Part shown: in pieces, positions 51,748-59,977 of the stretch
Layout of the letters: every line of letters begins with the position of its first letter
How positions within the stretch are numbered: position 1 is the first letter of the stretch
From: Gammaproteobacteria bacterium
GTDB taxonomy: Bacteria; Pseudomonadota; Gammaproteobacteria; HK1
Length of the DNA: 64,000 bases
NCBI GenBank assembly: GCA_012103455.1
Contig: WLWT01000003.1
Span: 868,001-932,000 of the forward strand
Reading direction: 5' to 3'
The notes under the pieces: generated by a model
Told to the model about the DNA's origin: nothing
The model's database searches: none
What the model saw: the letters and a program-made list of their open reading frames with translations, nothing else
Made by a program: the position numbers and the translations under genes

Positions 51748-53976
51748 TTGCTCCAGCGTCTGCGCAACGCTTGGGTGCAGATGATATTGAGTCTAGTCGT
51801 AGTCACTGCTTTTCTCGTTTTGTCGGGCCCGTACAGGGGGTACTTCGAGCTTCTGACCCGCTTGGAGTACATGGCTTACGATGCACGCTTGAATCTGTAC
51901 ATGCCTGGCGGAGTTGATGATCGTATCGTCATTATCGACATTGATGAGAAAAGTCTGGCTGCCGAGGGCAGGTGGCCTTGGGGCCGTGACAAGACAGCGC
52001 GTCTCATTGATGTCTTATTCGAAGACTACGGGGTCGGTTTGCTTGGATTCGACATGGTCTTCCCCGAGCCGGACAATAGTTCCGGGATATTGGTTCTGGA
52101 GGAATTGGCCCGCGAAGAGCTAAAAAACTTGACGGGATTTAGCGAACAACTGGAGCGGTTACGCCCACGCCTGGATCGCGATGCGATATTCGCCCGGTCT
52201 CTCGCCAAGTATCCTGTGGTGCTCGGCTTTTATTTCTCCACCATTCCCAATTTGGCGGTCGGAAAATTGCCGCCGCCCGCATTCGTTAAGGCGCAATTCG
52301 AAGGGCGCGATATTCCGTTCATGTCCGGGCCCGGTTTTGGTGCCAATCTAGCTCAACTCCAAGACGCAGCTTCGGGCGCGGGGCATATTACGCCGGCGGT
52401 GGATGCGGACGGGGTCATAAGGCGGATACCGTTGCTGCATGAATACGATGGTAAATACTACGAAGCTCTAGCGCTTACCATCGCCCGATTGGCGCTTAAT
52501 GCCAAGTCTTTGATGTTGGGTTTTCCCGAGCAGGCCAAGCCGGGGTCCAACTACCAAGGTATGGAATGGATTGATGTAGGTAATCGCCGCGTATCGGTCG
52601 ATCAAGAAGTGCGTGCGCTGGTGCCCTATAGGGGTAAACAGGGGAGCTTTCCCTATGTCTCTGCCACCGATGTTTTAAACGCGAAGGTGTCCCGCTCACG
52701 GTTGGAGGGGCGCATTGCCCTGGTCGGTACTTCGGCGCCCGGGCTTCAAGATATACGCTCTACCCCGGTGCAGGAGAAATACCCCGGTGTTGAAGTCCAT
52801 GCCAACCTTATTGCCGGCATTTTGGATGGCACCATCATGCACGATCCCATGTATACCTTAGGGGCTGATTTCCTGATAGTGGCGCTGTTCGGCGTAATAC
52901 TCGCCATCGCTTTGCCATTACTGCGGCCTATCGTCACTACCATAGCCAGCGCTGGCGCTATGGTAGTGTTTTTAGTCGCCAACCTGTGGGCGTGGAATGA
53001 CAATTTGCTGTTATCCGTAGTGCCGGGTACTTTGATGATAGCGTCCTTGTATCTGCTCAATATGTCCTATGGCTTTTTCATCGAGTCTCGTGGCAGGCGT
53101 CAATTGGCTGAGCTATTCGGCTATTACATTCCACCGCAACTGGTCGATGAGATGAGCCTGGATCCGGCGCACTATTCAATGGATGCCCGCAGCCGGGAAA
53201 TGACCGTCCTGTTTACCGATGTACGGGGGTTTACCACCATCTCCGAGGGATTGGAGCCGGCTGAATTGTCTGCTCTTATGAATGAGTTTTTGACGCCTAT
53301 CACCGCAGTCATCCACCGTCACCGCGGCACTATCGACAAATACATGGGGGACGCGGTGATGTGCTTTTGGGGGGCACCGGTGCCCGATCCGGATCATGCT
53401 AGGCGCTGCGTCGAATGTGCCATGGAGATCGTTGCGGCGGTGGCGGCGTTGGGGCCACGTTTCATCGAACGTGGCTGGCCGGCCATCAGCATCGGTGTTG
53501 GCATCAACACTGGCGATATGAACGTGGGAGATATGGGCTCTGAGTTCAGGCGTGCATATACGGTTCTAGGCGACGCCGTCAACTTGGGTTCGAGACTGGA
53601 GGGGCTGACCAAAAACTACGGCGTGCACATTATCGTTAGCGAGAGCACGCGTGCGGTGGTACCCGGTATTCGTTTTCGCGAACTCGACAAGATCAGGGTC
53701 AAGGGTAAGCACGAACCGGTGACCATCTTCGAGCCACTAGGGCGTAAAGAAGCCCTTGGCGATGAGGTGCGCACGGAGCTTCGGCTCTATGCCCAGGCGC
53801 TATCTTTGTACCGCTCTCAGTCATGGGACAGCGCCGAGATCCAGTTCGTTAATTTAAAGAACACTTACCCGTACAGGGCGGTGCTTTTCGAGCTGTTCAT
53901 CGAGCGCATTGCTCAGTTTCGCCGCAATTCACCGCCGCCGGATTGGGATGGCACCTTCACATTCGAAACGAAGTAA
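51748..53976 (+). CDS. CHASE2-domain class III adenylate cyclase
   Basis: A 742-residue membrane receptor cyclase. One N-terminal helix (MILSLVVVTAFLVLSG) precedes a periplasmic CHASE2 sensor (~residues 35-355; DRIVIIDIDEKSLAAEGRWPWGR opens it). Three helices follow, then the cyclase domain from ~485: MTVLFTDVRGFTTISEGL (metal Asp), DKYMGDAVMCFWGAP (second metal Asp), and VNLGSRLEGLT (transition-state Asn/Arg). It should make cAMP in response to an unknown signal and could feed the Crp encoded at 8412. The start is TTG with GGGAGG nine bases upstream, and a TGCTATAGT element about 40 bases before it may be the -10. The signalling neighbours downstream are on the other strand. Confidence 0.9.
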   Translation: MLQRLRNAWVQMILSLVVVTAFLVLSGPYRGYFELLTRLEYMAYDARLNLYMPGGVDDRIVIIDIDEKSLAAEGRWPWGRDKTARLIDVLFEDYGVGLLGFDMVFPEPDNSSGILVLEELAREELKNLTGFSEQLERLRPRLDRDAIFARSLAKYPVVLGFYFSTIPNLAVGKLPPPAFVKAQFEGRDIPFMSGPGFGANLAQLQDAASGAGHITPAVDADGVIRRIPLLHEYDGKYYEALALTIARLALNAKSLMLGFPEQAKPGSNYQGMEWIDVGNRRVSVDQEVRALVPYRGKQGSFPYVSATDVLNAKVSRSRLEGRIALVGTSAPGLQDIRSTPVQEKYPGVEVHANLIAGILDGTIMHDPMYTLGADFLIVALFGVILAIALPLLRPIVTTIASAGAMVVFLVANLWAWNDNLLLSVVPGTLMIASLYLLNMSYGFFIESRGRRQLAELFGYYIPPQLVDEMSLDPAHYSMDARSREMTVLFTDVRGFTTISEGLEPAELSALMNEFLTPITAVIHRHRGTIDKYMGDAVMCFWGAPVPDPDHARRCVECAMEIVAAVAALGPRFIERGWPAISIGVGINTGDMNVGDMGSEFRRAYTVLGDAVNLGSRLEGLTKNYGVHIIVSESTRAVVPGIRFRELDKIRVKGKHEPVTIFEPLGRKEALGDEVRTELRLYAQALSLYRSQSWDSAEIQFVNLKNTYPYRAVLFELFIERIAQFRRNSPPPDWDGTFTFETK
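52935..52974 (+). repeat. Terminator-like hairpin inside the adenylate cyclase gene
   Basis: CACTACCATAGC and GCTATGGTAGTG form a 12 bp perfect stem around CAGCGCTGGC, followed at once by TTTTTAG. It lies within the transmembrane-coding part between the CHASE2 and cyclase domains. By shape it is a Rho-independent terminator on the coding strand. Confidence 0.6.
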
Positions 53977-53990
53977 TAAACGAAGTAATA
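53967..53990. repeat. 12 bp perfect tandem duplication over the cyclase stop codon
   Basis: AACGAAGTAATA is repeated twice. The TAA stop of the cyclase lies in unit one, and unit two places a copy downstream. Confidence 0.88.
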
Positions 53991-54022
53991 ACAGGGGAGT
54001 CGCGAAGGGTTGGACGGGCGGC

Positions 54023-54712
54023 TTAGCCGCCTATCACGAAAAACTCCAATTTAACGCCCGCTAGTTCGATGACGTCGTTATCTCTGAGCCCGTGAGCGTG
54101 GCCGCCTATGGAGTTGCCATTGACCACGGGTTGAGAGCCCTCTACGTGGGTAATGAAATAGCCTTGAGGGCGCCGCGTGATGACGGCCACCTGTACCCCG
54201 GGCCGCCCCAGAGTAATAAGCGCCTTGCGCAGTTCGAGTTCTTTACCTGCGCCAGGCCCGCTCAGCACTTGGATTTTCCCGAGTGGTAGCTCACCTTCAG
54301 CGGCCGCTGCAAACGGGCGCTCTGCTGGCTGCTCATTGCCGGCTTTGGTGGCTGACGCGGCGTGGCTTGCCATTCCCGGGCGGATGACCATGGTTTTCTC
54401 GAAGTCGTCCTCGGCCGACGCTTGATCGTTCATATACTTCAGTTCGTGCTTACCGATACCGATGATGTCGCCGTTTTTGAGAGCGTGTTTTTTAATGAGT
54501 TTACCGTTGACGAAGGTGCCGTTGGTCGAATCCAGGTCCTCCAGGAAGGAGTCGCTGAGAATCGTAATAATAGCTGCGTGCTGGCCGCTGACCGCCAGGT
54601 TGTCCACCCGGATGTCGTTCTTGGGTTTACGCCCGATAGTGATCCGCTCTTTGTTCAGCGGGAACTCGCCGAGGACGGAAGAGTTCAGGCTCAATACTAG
54701 CTGCGCAGGCAT
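54023..54712 (-). CDS. Double FHA-domain protein
   Basis: A 229-residue soluble protein with two forkhead-associated domains. Domain 1 (~1-95) has FPLNKERITIGRKPKNDIRVDNLAVSGQHAAI and LEDLDSTNGTFVNGKLIKKHAL, with the R, S-x-x-H and T-N-G residues that grip phosphothreonine. Domain 2 (~140-225) is weaker: LRKALITLGRPGVQVAVITRRPQGYFI with NGNSIGGHAHGLRDNDVIELAG, lacking the S-x-x-H. It would read phosphorylation by the kinase encoded nearby. It is in the minus-strand set FHA, PP2C, kinase, and lies convergent to the cyclase. Confidence 0.88.
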   Translation of the reverse strand: MPAQLVLSLNSSVLGEFPLNKERITIGRKPKNDIRVDNLAVSGQHAAIITILSDSFLEDLDSTNGTFVNGKLIKKHALKNGDIIGIGKHELKYMNDQASAEDDFEKTMVIRPGMASHAASATKAGNEQPAERPFAAAAEGELPLGKIQVLSGPGAGKELELRKALITLGRPGVQVAVITRRPQGYFITHVEGSQPVVNGNSIGGHAHGLRDNDVIELAGVKLEFFVIGG

Positions 54713-54742
54713 GGCTTCAATGGTCCCAACAACCTAAAATAA

Positions 54743-55570
54743 TCAGGAGAACCAGTCTAGGAACCTCGAATACCAGCTCCGCTTGGAGGATGGAAACGGC
54801 TTTAGGGCCCGCGCAAGGATCACTGAAATGTTGTCCCTGCCGCCATTGTCGTTGGCAGCTTGTACGAGAACACCTGCCACCTTATCAAGGTTAGCACTGT
54901 ATTTCTCGAGCGTTAAGTGTATTTCGTCATCCTCGACCAAATCGGTGAGGCCATCGGAGCACATCAAGTAGATGTCCCCCGGTATGACCGCCTCCTCCTG
55001 GACGTCCGGAATGACAGAATCCTCGATCCCCATGGCTCTGGTCACGAGGTTTTTGTTTTGCGACTGTTTCGCCTCCTCATGAGTATAGAACCCCTTGTCG
55101 ACTAATTCCTGGAGCAGAGAGTGATCAACGGTAATTTGTTCAAAACTGCCTCGACGTAAGCGGTATAGCCGCGAGTCGCCTACGTGGGCGATGGTCATGC
55201 GGTCGTCGTAAAACATGGCGGCGACCAAGGTAGTGCCCATTCCTTGACACTGGGGCTCGCTTAGGGCTTTATGGCGAATGGAGCCGTTGGCCTGCTGCAC
55301 CGCTTCTTTGATCAACAACGACTCGCGGGTATAGCCGGAGTCGTCATCAACATCGCTGCGCTTGATACCCTGAAGGCCGTCGCGCACGATGTTCATGATG
55401 CTGGTGACGGCCATGGCGCTGGCGACTTCACCGGCACGGTATCCGCCCATGCCATCAGCTAACACGGCCAGTCCTATCGCGGTGTCGGTGCCTATACTGT
55501 CTTCATTGTGGGAGCGCTTGCGTCCCACATCGGACAGCCCGGTTACTTCGACTTTGCCTTCGATATTCAT
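54743..55570 (-). CDS. PP2C-type Ser/Thr protein phosphatase
   Basis: A 275-residue phosphatase. The metal-binding motifs of the PPM/PP2C family are present: GRKRSHNEDSIG (Glu/Asp), VLADGMGGYRAGEVAS (DG-x-G), the strand TTLVAAMFYDDRMTIAHVGDSRLYRL (DSR), the late MCSDGLTDLVEDDEI (DG) and GGRDNISVILAR (DN). It lies 12 bases downstream of the kinase gene and 30 bases before the FHA gene, forming the expected writer-eraser-reader set. Length is typical for bacterial PstP-like catalytic domains without a membrane anchor. Confidence 0.92.
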   Translation of the reverse strand: MNIEGKVEVTGLSDVGRKRSHNEDSIGTDTAIGLAVLADGMGGYRAGEVASAMAVTSIMNIVRDGLQGIKRSDVDDDSGYTRESLLIKEAVQQANGSIRHKALSEPQCQGMGTTLVAAMFYDDRMTIAHVGDSRLYRLRRGSFEQITVDHSLLQELVDKGFYTHEEAKQSQNKNLVTRAMGIEDSVIPDVQEEAVIPGDIYLMCSDGLTDLVEDDEIHLTLEKYSANLDKVAGVLVQAANDNGGRDNISVILARALKPFPSSKRSWYSRFLDWFS

Positions 55571-55582
55571 TCACTGTGCGCC

Positions 55583-57127
55583 TCAGGCAAGCTGTGCCTT
55601 ACATAGACGTAGCTCGTTCGCCATTTCAGAGCCCCTCTGATAGCGGTTTTCTACATCTTTTTGCAGCGCCTTATCCATTACGTTCTTCACACCGTCAGGC
55701 AAGTCACTGTTGATAGTTCTGGGATCAGGATGTGGTTCGTTGGCAATATGGAACATCAGTGTAGCCATCGAATCGGCCTTAAACGGTAGCGCTCCTGTAG
55801 CGAGTTGATAGAGCATTACCCCTAAGGAGAATAAATCAGACCGGCCATCGACACGTTTACCCGCCAATTGCTCCGGTGACATGTAATATGGAGTGCCGAG
55901 TACCATGCCGGTCTTGGTTTTGTTCGAATCGGTGATGCGAGCGATGCCAAAATCGGTCAACTTGACGGCGCCACTTTCCGGCTCGTACATGATGTTGGCC
56001 GGTTTGATGTCCCGGTGTACCACGTTCTGCCTATGGGCGTAGTCCAAAGCGTCCGCCGATGCAATCACGATATCCAGAGTCGTTGGCAGCGGCAGCAGGT
56101 TGTCTAGCTTGGTGTAGGGATCCAAGTCTTTACCCTTCAGGAACTCCATGGCGATGTAGGCCAGATCGTGGTCATCACCGACGTCATAGATGGTGACTAT
56201 ATTCGGGTGCTGTAACCGGCCCGCGGTTTGCGCCTCACGGAAGAACTGCTCTTTCGCCTCCTTGAGCTGATCGCCGTCGAACTCCTGCGCCAATGCCATG
56301 GTCTTGATCGCCACGGTGCGATCGATCTTCGGGTCTTTGCCCAGATAGACGATACCCATCGCCCCCTTGCCGAGTTCGGACTCGACACTGAAGCGACCCA
56401 AGGTAGGTTTTTCGATGGTGCCGTCCATGACCAGGGTGGCGGCAGCGGAACTCATCATCGACGCGCCGCCGATGAGCACGGTCTGCTCCATCGCTTTGCT
56501 GCGATTCAGCTTGTTGGCTACGTCGCGGAAATCCGCCGCGTGCCGGCTGATATATTCGTACACTGCCGCTGACTTGGCGAATTGGCGTTTACGCTCAAAT
56601 TCTGGTGCTAAGTTATACAACAAATCGAGATTCGCTTCGTTGATCGGCAGGCGCCTAAACATTTCAAACGCCTGATCCAAATCGCCACCTTGCTGTAACT
56701 TTAGACCAAGTTGCTTATTTGTGACGGCCGATTCGATATCGCTCACGATCATGCTGCGCTCGGTGACCAGGAAGCGCTTAGTCGTCAATACTGCGTGGCC
56801 CACGATGAGCAATACCGCCGGACCGACCAAGGAAACCCACATCGCTTGGTTTATCAGGAGTCCGATTTCGGTCGCCAGAAGAACGACAGCCAATGCGATA
56901 GTGATGGCGGCGGCGGTGGCGGCGCGCAGCTTTGGCAGTAACGCGATGATGTACGTGGCTATTAGCACAGCGACTAGCAAAGATACCGAGGAACTCCACA
57001 CCGGGTTGGTAAAGAAGTCCTCATTCAAGATCGAAGAAACTACGTGGGCCAATACCGTAACCGGGGTGGCTTGGGGCTCCACCGGCGTTTTGAATGCGTT
57101 GCCAAGTCCAATGGCGGTGGGGCCCAC
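55583..57127 (-). CDS. CHASE2-Ser/Thr kinase, 3' part (kinase) of a frameshifted gene
   Basis: A 514-residue frame holding the end of a CHASE2 domain, three transmembrane helices (VSLLVAVLIATYIIALL; AITIALAVVLLATEIGLLI; SLVGPAVLLIVGHAVL), a cytoplasmic linker, and a full Hanks kinase (~240-510). Kinase motifs are GKGAMGIVYLGKD (P-loop), TVAIKTM (Lys), HRDIKPANIMYEP (catalytic loop), KLTDFGIARI (DFG) and TPYYMSPEQLAG. The listed start is a GTG in the middle of CHASE2, where homologues do not start. The frame upstream of it runs to 57232, where an 8 bp tandem tract joins it to the 5' part out of frame. All kinase residues are intact, so removing one 8 bp unit would restore a complete receptor kinase of about 860 residues. 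Confidence 0.88.
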   Translation of the reverse strand: MGPTAIGLGNAFKTPVEPQATPVTVLAHVVSSILNEDFFTNPVWSSSVSLLVAVLIATYIIALLPKLRAATAAAITIALAVVLLATEIGLLINQAMWVSLVGPAVLLIVGHAVLTTKRFLVTERSMIVSDIESAVTNKQLGLKLQQGGDLDQAFEMFRRLPINEANLDLLYNLAPEFERKRQFAKSAAVYEYISRHAADFRDVANKLNRSKAMEQTVLIGGASMMSSAAATLVMDGTIEKPTLGRFSVESELGKGAMGIVYLGKDPKIDRTVAIKTMALAQEFDGDQLKEAKEQFFREAQTAGRLQHPNIVTIYDVGDDHDLAYIAMEFLKGKDLDPYTKLDNLLPLPTTLDIVIASADALDYAHRQNVVHRDIKPANIMYEPESGAVKLTDFGIARITDSNKTKTGMVLGTPYYMSPEQLAGKRVDGRSDLFSLGVMLYQLATGALPFKADSMATLMFHIANEPHPDPRTINSDLPDGVKNVMDKALQKDVENRYQRGSEMANELRLCKAQLA

Positions 57128-58239
57128 CAGGACGATCTTGTCTTCGTATTTGCTGAGTTTGAGAGAACCCGTAAGTACGTCGTATGCCGAATCGATTTGG
57201 AACGCCGGGTCGTTTCCGTCGCCATAGAAAAAGCTGTAGAGCTGTAGAGCTGTAGATATTCATCGGTGCCGATGGTCAACCGCCCTAGGCGGATGCCCTC
57301 GCCCAGGCGCACTTCCATATCGGCGGGAGATAAGTTCAAGCTAGCCGCCGCGATCTGTAATGCGAGGGAGGGGAAGTAGCTGAATTTGTTACCACCTTCA
57401 TAATACAAGATGACTAGCGGATCGCGCCGCAAGCCACCGTCCGGATCCGGCAATTGCGTCAGACTACCTAGCGCCATGGCCGTTTCACCCAACTCCGCTA
57501 TGGGTGACGCCGCGCGAATCGTTGACAGCGGATAATAATCACCGGCGGCATTGATCCGATCAACCACCTTTTCTATGCGCTGGTTAGCTACGTAGGTGGG
57601 CAGAGGGTTGTCCGGATTGCCTATAGGCTCACCTTTCTCGAAGAATATGGGCAAGATGACATTAGCGGACTTGTCGATGGTGCTGGCCAGCAATTCGTCG
57701 GCGTTAAAAGCGTTGCTGGCTTCGGTCAGTGCTTGCTCAAGAAAGGCCAAGTCTTCTTTAAGAGGGCCATTAAGTGTCGAGTTTTTGTAGAACGCCTGGG
57801 TGACGGCCACTGCCTCGTCGCTACTCGGCAACGTGCTCAGCAGGTTGCCTAACTCCTCGGCTTGGGCACCGGCTTTCAATAGGCTGGAGTTGGTGTAGAA
57901 CTCGTTTAGGGCGGCGAACGCCTCGGAGCCGGCGTCCTGTTGTGGCTCCAGGTAAAAGATGGCAGAACCGATGACTTTGGCTCCGGCGCCGGCCAGAGTC
58001 TCGATCAGTTGCGCTTGCAGGTCCCGTGGCCATGGCCAGCGTCCAAGATTCTCCAAGCTTTTGTCATCGATTGCCACCACCGCAATGCGATCGCTAGGTT
58101 CGCGCTCCGAGTGGCGCACGCCAAAGTCGTAGACAGCGAGTTCAAGGGCGTTGAGCAAGCCTTGGGATTGAGCGGTGAAAAAGGCGGCCGCGACCAATAG
58201 CCCAGCGAACCAATCCTTCGTCCAAAAGCTGTTTTTCAC
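57040..58239 (-). pseudogene. CHASE2-Ser/Thr kinase, 5' part (sensor) of a frameshifted gene
   Basis: Residues 1-~328 of this 399-residue frame are a normal CHASE2 receptor start: one helix (FAGLLVAAAFFTAQSQGLL), then the periplasmic domain (DRIAVVAIDDKSLENLGRWPWPR; later ASPIAELGETAMALGSLTQLPD). At EYLQLYSS the frame passes three copies of an 8 bp unit (57232-57255) and continues out of phase for ~70 residues without homology. With two units the reading would be EYLQLYSFFYGDG and join the kinase frame exactly. This is either a phase-variable OFF state, a recent mutation, or an assembly error. Confidence 0.85.
57232..57255. repeat. 8 bp x 3 tandem repeat causing the kinase frameshift
   Basis: AGCTGTAG is repeated three times perfectly (CTACAGCT on the coding strand). 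Since 8 is not a multiple of 3, each gain or loss shifts the frame; two or five units give an open CHASE2-kinase frame. Confidence 0.92.
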
Positions 58240-58363
58240 ATTACACTCACTTATTGTATTGAACTAAATATAAGTCATATCATACTGAAAATACAGATAA
58301 AAGTCAGCGCATATTTTGCCGCAGGGGTATATCCCACCGGCGGCTGGGGTTACTCTAATAGGT

Positions 58364-59224
58364 ATGGTGATACCATTCAAAAAAATGCAGGGCCTCGGTA
58401 ACGACTTCGTCGTGTTGGATAATCTTACCGGCAGCTTGCAATTCGATGCTGTCACCGCGCGCCGCTTAGCCGACCGCAAACTAGGCATAGGTTGCGATCA
58501 AATTCTAGTCCTGGAAGCACCAAAGAACACGGGTACGGACCTCACTATGCGTATCTGGAATGCCGACGGCGCGGAAGTGGAGCACTGTGGGAACGGCGCC
58601 CGCTGCGTGGCCCGATTTGCCAAGGATGCGGGTCTTGTCGAGACCGATACGGTATCTATAGGGCTTGCCAAGGGGGTAGTGACTGCCCGATTGCGCTCAG
58701 GTGGTTCGGTTTCCATCAATATGGGCGAGCCCTGTTTCGTTCCTTCCGAGATTCCTTTTATTGCCGCGAATCAGGCTTTGAGCTACACCTTAAGCGTCGC
58801 TTCGGGCGCCGGTGATGTAGGTGCCGAGGATGTGAGTGAAATAGAAATCGGCGCCGTGTCTATGGGGAACCCGCATGCGGTCATCGAAGTATCCGATGTG
58901 GCCGACGCCGATCTGGCGACGCTAGGCGCCGCGGTGCAGATGCACACGGCTTTTCCCGAAGGGGTCAATGTGGGCCTGGTAGCGCTGCGGGGCCGGCGTT
59001 GCGTGGATCTGCGGGTATATGAGCGGGGCGTTGGTGAAACGCTAGCTTGTGGCACTGGTGCCTGCGCCGCCGTAGCGGTACTGCGGTCCCGTGCGGTGGT
59101 GGATAACGATGTGGCTGTTCATCTTCCGGGTGGACGGCTCGATATTAGCTGGGCCGGACCTGGTCAGGTATTGTGGATGACAGGTCCTGCCAGTTACGTT
59201 TTCGAGGGGGAGATCGCGCTTTGA
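58364..59224 (+). CDS. dapF: Diaminopimelate epimerase
   Basis: A 286-residue enzyme converting LL- to meso-diaminopimelate for lysine and peptidoglycan. The two catalytic cysteines are in AEVEHCGNGARCVARF and GVGETLACGTGACAA. The start is ATG 58364 (MVIPFKKMQGLGNDFVVLDN); 16 further open codons upstream are not conserved. About 12 residues longer than E. coli DapF, through an insertion around SGAGDVGAEDVS. It shares the last four bases with the DUF484 gene. dapA of the same pathway is at 20593. Confidence 0.95.
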   Translation: MVIPFKKMQGLGNDFVVLDNLTGSLQFDAVTARRLADRKLGIGCDQILVLEAPKNTGTDLTMRIWNADGAEVEHCGNGARCVARFAKDAGLVETDTVSIGLAKGVVTARLRSGGSVSINMGEPCFVPSEIPFIAANQALSYTLSVASGAGDVGAEDVSEIEIGAVSMGNPHAVIEVSDVADADLATLGAAVQMHTAFPEGVNVGLVALRGRRCVDLRVYERGVGETLACGTGACAAVAVLRSRAVVDNDVAVHLPGGRLDISWAGPGQVLWMTGPASYVFEGEIAL

Positions 59225-59922
59225 CCATTGACAACCGTGGCGCCGTTACCGTAGCGGATGAGGACCGGACGCTGCTTCAGGCTTTACGCCGCAACAAAGA
59301 TATATTCAAGCGTCATCCCGAGTTACTGGAAGGTCTTGATTTGCCGCATATCGCTGGCGGTGCCACGTCTCTGATCGAGTATCAAGTGCGGCAACTGCGG
59401 GTCCGCAACAGTAAGCTACAACGGACTTTGAAAACACTGATGAGCAATGCCCGTACCAACGAGTCTCTCAGTGCGCGGATGCATCAACTGTGTGTGTCTT
59501 TGTTAGCGGCGCAAAATGTAGTGGATGCGCTGGGGCAGGTGTATGGCGCGACGCAAGACAGCTTCAACGCCGATCTGACCGCGATCCGCCTCTACTGCGC
59601 AGCCCCGCCAGGGGAGCGGGGCTGCGGCGAGTTCGTGGGTCGCGACGGTGCTTCGAGCGTCACCATCGACGAGTGCATTGCCCATGCTAAACCGGTGTGT
59701 GGGATGCTTGGCGACGACACCTTGCAGCTTTTGTTCAAAGAGCGGGCGGGAGAGGCCGGTTCATGTGCCCTCGTGGCACTAAACGGTGTGCGATGGCGCG
59801 GCGTTCTCGCCCTGGCGGCAAAAGATCCGAAGCGCTTCGGACCCAATGTGGGGACTATTTTCCTGGTACAGCTGGGGGAGTTGGTCAGCCACGCACTGCT
59901 GCGTGCGCAAAACGGTTATTGA
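59221..59922 (+). CDS. DUF484 family protein
   Basis: A 233-residue protein of the DUF484 (GAF-like) family that is regularly found between dapF and xerC. The N-terminal LLQALRRNKDIFKRHPELLEGLDLPHIAGGATSLIEYQVRQLRVRN segment, a short coiled coil (SKLQRTLKTLMSNARTNE), and a GAF-type C-terminal half define it. The start is a TTG at 59221 overlapping the dapF stop (TTGA); an alternative at 59173 lies within dapF. The role is not established; its position suggests coupling with chromosome segregation genes only through synteny. Confidence 0.88.
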   Translation: MTIDNRGAVTVADEDRTLLQALRRNKDIFKRHPELLEGLDLPHIAGGATSLIEYQVRQLRVRNSKLQRTLKTLMSNARTNESLSARMHQLCVSLLAAQNVVDALGQVYGATQDSFNADLTAIRLYCAAPPGERGCGEFVGRDGASSVTIDECIAHAKPVCGMLGDDTLQLLFKERAGEAGSCALVALNGVRWRGVLALAAKDPKRFGPNVGTIFLVQLGELVSHALLRAQNGY

Positions 59923-59943
59923 TGATGGCGCCCGGCTCTGATG

Positions 59944-59977
59944 GAGAGCAGGCTGTGATCGAGGACAGGCTGTGATG
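59944..59977. repeat. 17 bp imperfect tandem duplication at the xerC start
   Basis: GAGAGCAGGCTGTGATC is followed by GAGGACAGGCTGTGATG (three differences). The second unit contains the GTG and ATG start codons of xerC, so the leader duplicates the start region. Confidence 0.75.
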
